Shown: positions 13,011 through 22,859 of the stretch, one piece after another
How positions within the stretch are numbered: the first letter of the stretch is position 1
How the letters are laid out: each line of letters opens with the position of its first letter
Assembly: GCA_024529925.1 (NCBI GenBank)
Contig: JAFEUB010001542.1
Span: 485,001 to 549,000 of the forward strand
DNA: 64,000 nt
Direction: 5' to 3'
From: Ophthalmolycus amberensis
Taxonomy: Eukaryota > Chordata > Actinopteri > Perciformes > Zoarcidae
The notes under the pieces: model-generated
The model's input: only the letters and a program-made list of their open reading frames with translations
The model's database searches: none
What the model was told of the DNA's origin: nothing
Program-made: the position numbers and the translations under genes

Positions 13011-13016
13011 TTTATA
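13011..13016 (-). promoter_or_regulatory. a2m: Candidate TATA box of the A2M-like gene
   Basis: On the minus strand GGGGTATAAACAGC places TATAAA about 145 bp upstream of the start codon at 12866. This predicts transcription start near 12980-12990 and a 5' leader of roughly 115-125 nt. A GGGAAGTGAAACTC stretch farther upstream (near 13100) resembles an interferon-response-type site, but that is weak. Position and match are seen directly; function is inferred. Confidence 0.5.
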
Positions 13017-13424
13017 CCCCCACACCCCCACCTCCCTCTGGAGTCACTCCCCCCCCAAATCCGTTGGACCTTTGCAGCCTCCTCCCTGTTCCCGAAAGAG
13101 TTTCACTTCCCAAAAAAGCTGAATCAATGATCCTGCTGCCAGAAGTCCACTCCTCCAGTTATGTGGGGGATGGGGGGGGGGACATACAGGAGCCATTGTC
13201 TGATCCAGCATGATGACCGAGCAATGTAAACACAGTTGAGCAACAAGAGGCCTGACTGACTATGCTGAGATCATCTCACCCATAAAACCGTATTATGAGT
13301 CTGCTAGAAAAAGATCTAAGTCCCAATACACAGAAATACCAGGATGTTCTCCTAAATCCTTGCAGTGTGCAGGAGATACATGAGCAAGAGGGTGATAGTT
13401 CACGGTGCACAGTGTCCCCCTCTA

Positions 13425-13710
13425 AACCCTGAACCCTGAACCCTCAGGGACTCACTGACGTCAGCTGGTGATGGTTGAGTGTGAGGCTGTAAAGGGCTTT
13501 ACATGGTGTGAATATGAATGAGAGCCTGAACGTCTTCCCGGCTCTTTCCTCACAACATGAGACGTGTTTGTTAAATAATCTATATTCACTCTTTTGTTTT
13601 AAAACAATGTTTCTGTGTAAATGTAATATTCCAGGCTGAACACACATGTGTCGTCCCTGTGTAACCCCGTGTTTAACGTCACATTGCTATGAATTGTGGG
13701 TAATTGCAAG
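13425..13710. repeat. Dispersed repeat Y, copy 2
   Basis: Diverged copy of 7585-7950 in the same orientation, located just upstream of the A2M-like promoter. It shares TCAGGGACTCACTGACGTC and GTAACCCCGTGTTTAACG. Confidence 0.65.
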
Positions 13711-13952
13711 GGCAGTATGCAATTTGATTAAGATCGGAGCCTCCCTGTGATTTCTACTAACAAAGCAAATGTATCATAAAAACTTTTACAATCATACATT
13801 TCACAGTGAAGACTCTTTTCTCTATGAATACACACAGAGCTACATTTCAGTATTAAATCAGCTGAAACACGGTACATGTGCAGGAATCTGGGACCTAATC
13901 TGATTAAATGTGGGACTTAAAGGCCACTCATGAAGTCCCTGAGTATGCTGAT

Positions 13953-14178
13953 TTAAAGGAACAGTGTGTAACATTTAGGGGGATCTACGAGCAGAATTGG
14001 ATCATAACATTAAGCTACGGTTGGCAATATTGAGAAACCATCAACTGTTCTCATTTTTTGAATTTGCATCAGTAGGAATGTGAAAAAGCAGCAAAAAAAC
14101 CAACTCTCTGGGCAGATAATCTGGCAGACATCTTAACGTTGACTTTGTTTTCAAGAAAACTCCACAGGGCACCTTTAA
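13953..14178. mobile_element. TTAA-ended short element (MITE-like)
   Basis: Begins TTAAAGGAACAGTGTGTAA and ends GGGCACCTTTAA, so both ends carry an imperfect inverted TTAAAGG terminus. The start resembles the widespread fish repeat that opens with a short stretch ending AGTGTGTA. TTAA ends suggest piggyBac-type mobilisation. No open frame is seen. Confidence 0.5.
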
Positions 14179-14397
14179 TATGTCGAGCTATGTCAACATC
14201 TAATTCCATTTGATAGGGTCTCTTTGTTCGACTCTATCTAACCTCACGCCTCCAGGTCGTTACTCGGGCTTTCTGTGAAACAGTTGTCGGTTCAAAGCCC
14301 AAATTGGTTCTTCTGTCTTGACAGAGGAGTTAATAAAACTTTCAGACGTCAACCTTCAGTTCTGAGAAGTGAAGCAGATGCTTCAAGTGTTTCAAGC

Positions 14398-14842
14398 TGC
14401 ATTCTCTCTAGTGTCCACCAGGGGGCGACTCCTCTGGTTGTATAGAAGTCTATGAGAAAATGACTCTACTTCTCTCTTGATTTATTACCTCAGTAAACAT
14501 TGTAAACATGAGTTTATGGTCTCAATCTCTAGTTTCAAGTCTTCTTCAATACAGCATGATGTTCATTTAGTACATTATGGTCCATTTAGAGTCAAACAGA
14601 CCATAAAGCAGGGGATGCTTTAGGGCGGGGCTACACAGTGATTGACAGGTCTCTACCAGAGACGTATACGGCGTCTCTACGTCGTCTCTACTCCTCCTCA
14701 GTCCAGATATGGTCACTTCCTGTTCACTGGTTGCAAAAAAACAAGATGGTGATGGACAAAATGCAAAACTCAAGGCATCAAAACATCAGTCCACAAACCA
14801 ATGAGTGACTTCACAACGACTACGTCCACTTCTTACTCGACA
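14398..14842 (-). repeat. Dispersed element R, copy 4 (nearly full length)
   Basis: The most complete R copy, in minus orientation. The plus strand begins GCATTCTCTCTAGTGTCCAC and ends ACTACGTCCACTTCTTA. It carries CCACCAGGGGGCGAC on the plus strand at 14415-14429, a match to the CTCF core. About 440 bp long with no protein-coding frame that I recognise. Confidence 0.88.
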
Positions 14843-15235
14843 TGACAAGTGAACTGAAGTGTAACATTGTTGGAATGCTCCTTTAATGGAATTGATATGT
14901 AAACGGCTTGCTCTGGTGTAACATCATCATCATCATCATCACTGACCACGCTCATCAAGTAGTCCTGTGCTTTTAGGCAACAAGAGTCAAAAACATTACA
15001 GGAGATTTTGTGTCAAGGACAACTGAGATGAGGCCCATCATCCTGTGAGACACAAAGCAGGGTAAACATGAGGGGAATTTCTGGCAGGATATTAAAATTC
15101 TTCTCTCTGATCGTTCACCCGCGTGGATAAGAAGCAGAATACAGATCAGCGGAGACATTTATTTCTACAGCACAGACTTTTCCAAATACCATCAAACCTC
15201 CATAACCAGCCCAGTATCACAGCAGCTTGTGAAAT

Positions 15236-16032
15236 AGTCACAAAATACAATCTATTGGTTTCGTGTACGGCGACACAAATTATCTGTTTTTTGTGTCGCT
15301 CAGCATGAAAATAATGCCAATGGAAAGTCTATGAGGATCCTTATTGGTGGTGGACACACCCATTGAATATATCCACGCGAGTAAGCAACAGTCAGAGCAA
15401 CGTGACGTAATCTATAATAAACCCAACTGTTGGTTTTGTTGCCTAAACCCAACTGTTGGTTTTGTTGCCTAAACCCAACTGTTGGTTTTGTTGCCTAAAC
15501 CCAACTGTTGGTTTTGTTGCCTAAACCCAACTGTTGGTTTAGTTACCTAAACCCAACTGTTGGTTTTGTTGCCTAAACCCAACTGTTGGTGGTTTTATTG
15601 CCTAAACCCAACTGTTGGTTTTGTTGCCTAAACCCAACTGTTGGTGTTTTATTGCCTAAACCCAACTGTTGGTTTTATTGCCTAAACCCAACTGTTGGTT
15701 TTATTGCCTAAACCCAACTGTTGGTTTTGTTGCCTAAACCCAACTGTTGGTTTTGTTGCCTAAACCCAACTGTTGGTGGTTTTATTGCCTAAACCCAACT
15801 GTTGGTTTTATTGCCTAAACCCAACTGTTGGTTTTGTTGCCTAAACCCAACTGTTGGTTTTGTTGCCTAAACCCAACTGTTGGTGGTTTTATTGCCTAAA
15901 ACTATTCATAGTTATTTTAAGCCCAACTATGATGTTTTTCCTAAACCTAACTTTTGTTTCGTCTTCCTGAGCGATACGAAAAAACGGACAATTCGTGTCC
16001 CACACAAAACCAATAGATTCCATTTGGTGACT
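15236..16032. mobile_element. Terminal-inverted-repeat element with expanded interior
   Basis: Left arm 15236-15303 and right arm 15967-16032 are imperfect inverted copies. Both read AATCTATTGGTTT(C/T)GTGT, then a GACAC(A/G)AATT block, then TGTTTTTT or CGTTTTTT and a TCGCTCAG end. The interior is dominated by the 26-bp minisatellite at 15419-15899. No transposase is present. It looks like a MITE whose internal sequence was amplified into a satellite. Confidence 0.7.
15419..15899. repeat. 26-bp minisatellite, 18 copies
   Basis: Unit CCTAAACCCAACTGTTGGTT plus TTGTTG, repeated 18 times with very little divergence. Some units carry a GGT insertion (29 bp) and TTATTG in place of TTGTTG. It lies entirely between the inverted arms of the element at 15236-16032. 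It is continuous tandem DNA without spacers, so not a CRISPR array. Confidence 0.95.
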
Positions 16033-17297
16033 GCTTCTCTGAGACTGTGTTGGTGTGACGTGAAACACTGTGTTGTGTTGAGTTCTTCATTCATTCCAGG
16101 TTTGCCACACTACTGGAGGTGACACGTGACAGTTTCCTCCAGCTCTTCTTTTATCTTCTTTTATCTTTAGTCTCCTCCTGCCTTTGATCTCTGCTGCTAC
16201 GAAAAAATCAATCAAAGATCGTCCTGAATGGAGCGTAAATCATCACAGTATTGTTATCTTTGGTTATACCGACTGTGTGAAGCACTGCTTTTATATCAGA
16301 TCCATCCACAGTGCTGCTCTTGTTTGTCGTTTAGAAAACGTTCCTCAACGCAATTAAAGCACATGGAAATTTTGGGGGATCAATGTGGTACTCAAGAGTC
16401 AAGATTACAACTTTATTCGTCCACCGGGGAGATTATTTGGGGACATAATGGAGCACAACGAGGAAGACGAGTGTTGAGGGTTATGTAGCAGCAATTCAGA
16501 GTAATCAAGTCGGCTGTTAGCGGCAGCTAACGAGCTAATAGTGCGGCTGCCATCGTGGCTTCAGTGCAGCCCAAATCACCTCTGGCAATAGCTTTTATTC
16601 TTTCATGGGTAATTGTTCAAATGTTTTAACATCCATTTCTTTTTTTTATACATCTTTTCCCTTTTTCTTCTTCTTCAAGTGTTTTGAATGTGCAGAAATC
16701 CCCCCAAAAAGGGAGTGAAGTTCTTTTCACACAGTGAAATCACATTTTTCTTGTATTTCTTGAGTATTTTGTTCCACCTTTCACATTTATCACGTACAAG
16801 TAGCGTTCAGGTCAATAGATTGATAGATAATAGACAGTTTATGATTATTTCTGATCAAAGAAACTATTCCAGTTTTTCTCTGTGACTTACAGCTACTACG
16901 AGGAACTTTTATTTTGTGTTGATTTTGGCGGACATAGCTAATTTAGCAAGCTAGCTAGCAAACCAAGCTAATGGCTGCGTTGTTGACGTACAGTGAGACG
17001 AGAGGTGAAGCTAACTGAGCGGTTTCATCACGAAATGATACGACGACAAATCTGTGACAAAATGCAGACTTCTTGACGTGCAAAATGATCTTTCAAACTG
17101 ACAAACATCATGTGTTCACGGCACACATCAGACAGGATCAAAAACATATTTGTCTCTCGTCTTTGACTACTGTACATATTTAAGGTCATGTTTTGTTCAT
17201 TTATATCTGCATAAGGAGCGGGCCGCCATGTTTCTACAGGAACCCAGAAGGGAAAATCTAACCTGCTCCGAAAGTGAAGTCAAAGCTTCATGTGTTA
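16033..17297. other. Intergenic stretch without recognised genes
   Basis: About 1.3 kb of AT-rich DNA. Short open frames are present but none shows a family motif, splice signals with conserved coding text, or unusual composition. Nothing further was identified. Confidence 0.5.
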
Positions 17298-17566
17298 AAG
17301 CTGCATTCTCTCCACTGACCACCAGGGGGCGACTCCTCTGGTTGTACAGAAGTCTATGAGAAAATGACTCGACTTCTCTCTTGATTTATTACCTCAGTAA
17401 ACATTGTAAACATGAGTTTATGGTCTCAATCTCTAGTTTCAAGTCTTCTTCAATACAGCATGATGTTCATTTAGTACATTATGGTCCATTTAGAGTCACA
17501 CAGACCATAAAGCAGGGGATGCTTTAGGGCGGGGCTACAGTGATTGACAGGTCTCTACCAGAGACG
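17298..17566 (-). repeat. Dispersed element R, copy 5 (5'-truncated)
   Basis: Minus-orientation copy containing the 3' part of R, from CTGCATTCTCTCC to TCTCTACCAGAGACG, where it abuts unrelated sequence. CCACCAGGGGGCGAC (CTCF-like) is on the plus strand at 17319-17333. Confidence 0.85.
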
Positions 17567-17713
17567 CTTTTGTTTTGGTCTCTCGGGCCGAAAACGAAAC
17601 ACGTGAAACCTTTGATGCTCTTGAGGAGCTGCAGCATTCATTTCCACATCTTTCCGCTGAACGAACTCTCTTCTGCCTCGCTGACAACTAGTTCGCTCAC
17701 ACAAATTCACAGC

Positions 17714-17716
<3 letters not shown>

Positions 17717-17765
<49 letters not shown>

Positions 17766-17769
17766 CTCT
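17717..17769. repeat. (CT)n microsatellite
   Basis: About 26 CT dinucleotides with one interruption (CTCGCT), beside the 17770-17906 element fragment. Confidence 0.95.
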
Positions 17770-17906
17770 CACAACAACTCGTGTTTACGTTTTTTTGCGT
17801 CGGCCACGTAATTTGGCACAATTTGGTAAGCTTGGCACATGGGAGAACGTTGCAATCTGCAACCTCACCGCTAGATGACGCCAGATCCTACACACTGGAC
17901 CTTTAA
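17770..17906. mobile_element. 3' end of a common TTAA-ended fish repeat
   Basis: Contains TTTTGCGTCGGCCACGTA, GCAATCTGCAACCTCACC and the terminus CTACACACTGGACCTTTAA. That ending is familiar from a short repeat dispersed through many fish genomes. Only the 3' part is clear here; the CT microsatellite occupies its interior. Confidence 0.55.
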
Positions 17907-18120
17907 AGCAAGACAAGCTGATACAACTAAGATGATAACACACCATGAGTCCATAATGAAGCACCTGTATTGGTTCGTACTGGAATTTAGTCATGGAACT
18001 CTCTACATCTTAATCTGAAATTGACAGTTTTGTATTTTACAATCAAGGTTCATGAGAACGAATAAACCCATATAAACTATAGGCATTTTACTTAAACATT
18101 TTCACTGGCTGCTGAACACC

Positions 18121-18173
18121 CGTGTGTGTGCGTGTGTGTGTGTGTGCGTGCGTGTGTGCGTGCGTGGGCGTGT
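18121..18173. repeat. (GT)n/(GC) mixed microsatellite
   Basis: Alternating GTGTGTGC-type purine-pyrimidine tract of about 50 bp, of a kind able to adopt Z-DNA. Confidence 0.85.
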
Positions 18174-18189
18174 TCACAGCACCAGGCAG

Positions 18190-18600
18190 GAGAGGGCAGC
18201 ACACATTCTGTTTCATGTCTCTCATCTCTAAATCCAGGGAGGGGCTCATTAAATCCCGGCTCCCCCATCGCTGGCTGATTAATTCTTTATTGACACAATA
18301 TGTTCACCCCCCTGTGCTCCCACATAGATATATCGCATCAAAAGTTAAATTAGCTGGGGCTTGATGATCTCAATGAGATGATCTTACAGCTAAAAGCTCC
18401 CTCTGCGCGGGTTTGTGCTGGAGCCTCTCCAGAGCGAGCGCAGTGAAGGAACATCCAGCAGCGGATAACAAAGGGAAGTCAGACGCTGCATGCGGGGATT
18501 TAGACGCTCAAAGGAGCAGCTTACGCCTCTGGGCCGCGCAGGGCCCCTCTTGAGTCGGAGAATGAAATCTGTTGTTTAACAAGCCTTTATTGGAATCCAC
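18190..18600. other. Unique stretch, candidate conserved non-coding element
   Basis: No open frame or repeat is seen, but the block is dense in short transcription-factor-like words: GGCTGATTAATTC and AAATTAGC (homeodomain-type AT cores), ATCAAAAG and TAACAAAG (TCF/SOX-like), and a short inverted repeat around GATGATCTCAATGAGATGATC. It looks unlike the surrounding simple-repeat DNA. Conservation was not tested, so this is only a candidate. Confidence 0.3.
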
Positions 18601-19399
18601 ACTTCTACCAAAATGTTGAAGATCAGGGACAAACACAAGCGCACGGCGGCGGTACATGAGCACAATCCCAGAGAATCATTATTTGTCAGTGAGGCCATAT
18701 CTTGACTGTATGATTCCCGTGTTGGTATAACAAAGAGTCCACGGCTTTTGTGTGTGTTTGTGCGTGTACAGAGCTTGAGCAGGGATGTGTTGGGCTGCAG
18801 GTGGATAAAGCAGAGAGCCGGCTGCCTTCGCTTCGCTCTGTTCTGGTTTTCTTACGCTGTGTAGTGTTCTAGAGGTTTAAGCACCGCCTTGGTTTGTCTC
18901 GAGGGTCCCATGGGTGCTGCAGACACCAGGACAGCGCCTCCCAGCTTCAGTGTGCTTTGTGTGACTTAAGATGTGAAGGGGAACTCTCCCTCGCTGCTCG
19001 ATTGTTCCATTTTGTAACATCCAGAACACTCCAGTTAGTTCTGATGATTTATTTGTAGACAATTTTCTAAAACTTAAATTGTCTGCAGAATGATTTTCAA
19101 TGATTTTCTTTTTGCCACATCATTTCTCACCATAATTAATTCTTCACAAGTCTCAGTGTGGACAGCCATGCTAGCTGCTCAGAGGGGCTTCTGTGCCCGG
19201 TCTCTGCTGGAGGAAAAGCTGTAAACTCAGAGTCAGAGGTTGATGTGAGTTATATTAGCAACAACGAAACATTGTCATTCAATGCAGAAATATTACCATG
19301 TTTTTCAACAACAAAAACAACAATTCATGTTGCAATTGTTCATTGTTGCTTCTGCTTGTTCCTGATTGGCTGGTTTGTCTGGGATGATGACGTAAGCGT

Positions 19400-19857
19400 A
19401 TCCCGGTCTCTGCTGGAGGATCTGGGTCTGTCCACGGTGGACCGGTCTCTGCTGGAGGATCTGGGTCTGTCCACAGAGGACCGGTCTCTGCTGGAGGATC
19501 TGGGTCTGTCCACGGTGGACCGGTCTCTGCTGGAGGATCTGGGTCTGTCCACGGTGGACCGGTCTCTGTCCACGGTGGACCGGTCTCTGCTGGAGGATCT
19601 GGGTCTGTCCACAGAGGACCGGTCTCTGCTGGAGGATCTGGGTCTGTCCACGGTGGACCGGTCTCTGCTGGAGGATCTGGGTCTGTCCACGGTGGACCGG
19701 TCTCTGCTGGAGGATCTGGGTCTGTCCACGGTGGACCGGTCTCTGTCCACGGTGGACCGGTCTCTGCTGGAGGATCTGGGTCTGTCCACAGAGGACCGGT
19801 CTCTGCTGGAGGACCTGGGTCTGTTCACGGTGGACCGGTCTCTGTCCACGGTGGCAC
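19400..19857. repeat. 39-bp/21-bp minisatellite
   Basis: Long unit GGTCTCTGCTGGAGGATCTG + GGTCTGTCCACGGTGGACC (39 bp) alternates with a 21-bp unit, GGTCTCTGTCCACGGTGGAC + C. Both lengths are multiples of three, so all frames that start open stay open on both strands. The order of long and short units repeats as a larger block, indicating segmental duplication inside the array. I see no evidence that it is translated. Confidence 0.92.
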
Positions 19858-19934
19858 CGATGACGAGCATCAAGAATAACTCTATAGAAACAGACCATCT
19901 TCTCTCTGATGGTCTCTTTAATGATGGAGGTCTG

Positions 19935-20035
19935 ATAGAGGATCAGGACTACACTGAGACTGGTTCATATAGAGGATCAGGACTACACTGAGACTGGTTC
20001 ATATAGAGGATCAGGACTACACTGAGACTGGTTCA
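19935..20035. repeat. 34-bp tandem repeat, 3 copies
   Basis: Unit containing GAGGATCAGGACTACACTGA and GACTGGTTCATATA, three near-identical copies directly after the 39-bp minisatellite. Confidence 0.85.
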
Positions 20036-20984
20036 GGACCAGGTAAAAGTTCTTCACTGTCACTTTAAACTAACTTTGAATTTTCTCTGAGACACAATCA
20101 GACAGTTTCTGTTTAAAACACGTTTCTGTAGCTTCAGGTTGTTTATGATCCGCTCAACCAACAAGGTGGTTCTGGTGTGTTTTAATGCCTCTGAGCACAT
20201 GGTCGTCAGCTGCATTGCATTATGGTTAATTGAGGCTTGAGGTTCAATTCAATTGAGAAAATGTGCTTTGTCTGTGATGGATTTCTCCCAGTATGACTTC
20301 TTAACCTGCAAACCAGCAACGTGCTTTAAAACAGGACTTCCTCTTTGACATGTAGTTTTATAACCTAAGAGTCATTGTGAGTCTCACTTCGTTTAGGGAA
20401 AATGTTATTCTGATGAGAATACATCTTTACATTAAAGTGCTTTTAATCCAGCACTCAATTCAATTTGAAGCTACCCTTAACATGTTCATCATGAGACTTT
20501 TATTCTGAAATTCTGATGTGCTTTTACTGCCACACAAAGAGAGCGAGGTCTGGTGTTTATCATGTACAATAACTCGTCTTTTAAACTGATGAATGCACCT
20601 TATTGAAGCTGTTGGTCTCTTGTCTTCTTCGTTGGTTTGTGTGTATGAATAATAATAATGTTCTGTGGACTCGCCTGCTTTGACTCCCCCCTTGAGGCAT
20701 GAATGAAGTATTATGGGATGAATCTCCTGTTAACCTCACATTCACTCACACACCACCAACAAACCCTCCGTCTGCGTCTCCGTCTCACCTGCATTCAGGT
20801 AGAAGCAAACAAACCCAGAACCCCTCGACTCTCCGCCGCTCCATCGTGAGGCGCTCCTCCTCCAGCTGGGGGCTCCTGGTGGAGGTGCAGAGGGAGAACC
20901 GTGTTTAAACTACAGCACAGCTCCCACATCAAAGGCAGAGGATTACCAACAGCCTGCTGTAATACGACCAGGATGGCTTGAAAT
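20036..20984. other. Intergenic stretch without recognised genes
   Basis: About 950 bp. A short arginine/serine-rich frame at about 20795-20908 follows a plausible acceptor (CTGCATTCAG), but the encoded text matches no family I recognise and no partner exon was found. Confidence 0.4.
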
Positions 20985-21299
<315 letters not shown>

Positions 21300-21619
21300 A
21301 GCCAATTCAGCCTGATTGGATTGGATTGGAGGGAGAGGTGTGCTGACGGCCCTCCAGTGATGATAATCATTAAATTGGAATATTCACTCTCAGTAAAGCT
21401 CATTTACGTGGAATTTAATTAAATGTGTTGCCGTACAATCGGTTGTGTTTAGGTCTGTGGTTGGCAACAGTTTGGCACACTGTGTGTTTTATTCTTATTT
21501 TACTGTCATGGCAGTAACGTCTCAGTGAAGCGTTACGAGCGACGCCTGCTCTTCACTCGTTCTCCCTCTGGCCTCAACAACAAGTCAAGGTTTCTCCTCA
21601 TGCTAATTGATCGACATTG

Positions 21620-21655
21620 TGAATTTGGGCTATAATGAATAATAGCCCAAATTCA
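21620..21655. other. Perfect 14-bp hairpin
   Basis: Arms TGAATTTGGGCTAT and ATAGCCCAAATTCA are exact reverse complements separated by an 8-nt loop. There is no U-tract or gene context. It may be a relic of a MITE end. Confidence 0.7.
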
Positions 21656-22626
21656 ATGAATAAATAATATTTGCTTGCGGTGTTAGTCAAGACCACCTAA
21701 ACCAGGACCAAGTCAGGACCAGATCAGACCAGATCAGACCAGATCAGACCAGCTGAGATCCACACTGCAGGACAAACAGGCTCCTCAGATAGATGTGAAA
21801 GATGCACATTAAAACACCCAGACAATGAAAGACTCCTGATCATTCATAATTATTCATGTAAAAGTGTGTTTGTGGAAGTGAACCGTGAGAAATGTCCTGA
21901 TGACATCATCACTGTTTTTGTGGCCTGAAGAGATGAAACTCTGCCGTGTTCACGATGTTTAGTATTTCCTCTCGTGACCCTCGTGACCCTCGTGTTTGAC
22001 CACCGAACAGAATAACAGGATCCTGTGTGTCACTTTGTATGAATATTCAAATGTATATTTAAAAGTGTTTCTCTGTCGGCTGAGTTCACTGCAGTTACAC
22101 AGAAAGAGAGAAAAGACGAAGCTGCTCTTTGAAGAAGACCTCCGTCTGCATTGTGTCCGTTGATGTTTCACAGCTCATGTGTTTGTTCACGATCTACAGA
22201 ATCTGTGAAGTCAAAGTAGTGAGACCTATAATCACCCTTTCATCATTGGAAACACGTCCAGGGCCAAAGTGCTGCTGACTGAACTCCTCGTCCATGTTTG
22301 TAAGTGAAACAACGTTCATCCAACTTTCACACTCGCTGCAGAAAAAACGAATGTAGAAATTCACAGCGTGATTTTGACGTTGTGTGTTTTTGTCTCAATT
22401 CACTTACAGGAAGTGATGAAATCACAATGAGCAGATGAGTGTGTGTCCTGAGGATCGGATTAAACAATCCCCCCCCCCCCCCCCCCCCATGCACCAGCAT
22501 CATCACCATCACCTGCTCATCTCGTGCTCGTGTTTAAGGCGAATGATGTGCATGTGCGTGTTTGAGCAGCGGTGATCAGGGTGCTGTCGTTCCCTCGGCT
22601 GCTTCTCCACAGATGAGAGGAGAAAG

Positions 22627-22790
22627 TGACACCCCCCCCCCCCCCCCTCCACATGTTCTCCTGGGCCCCCCCCCCCTCCACATGTTCTCCTGGGCCCCCC
22701 CCCCCTCCACATGTTCTCCTGGGGCCCCCCCCCCCCCTCCACATGTTCTCCTGGGGCCCCCCCCCCCTCCACATGTTCTCCTGGGGGAAC
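22627..22790. repeat. Minisatellite of C-runs and CCACATGTTCTCCTGGG
   Basis: About five units of roughly 30 bp, each made of a C-run of 8-14 followed by TCCACATGTTCTCCTGGG. C-run length varies between units, which is expected of polymerase slippage or uncertain sequencing of homopolymers. Confidence 0.9.
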
Positions 22791-22859
22791 ACTTATCAAA
22801 ACAATACGCCAGCCATCATTCAAACACAGCCTTTGAAGTCTCCCCCATTCTCTTCTTTC

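Noticed and set aside
15419..15899. Possible CRISPR array
   Set aside because: Units are directly contiguous with no variable spacers, and the DNA is vertebrate. The same applies to the other tandem arrays.
19158..19991. 277-codon plus-strand frame and two overlapping minus-strand frames
   Set aside because: Openness follows from repeat units divisible by three. Three frames are open at once and no family motif is seen outside the repeat.
20795..20908. Possible last exon with Arg/Ser-rich text after a CATTCAG acceptor
   Set aside because: No upstream exon could be found and the sequence matches no family known to me.
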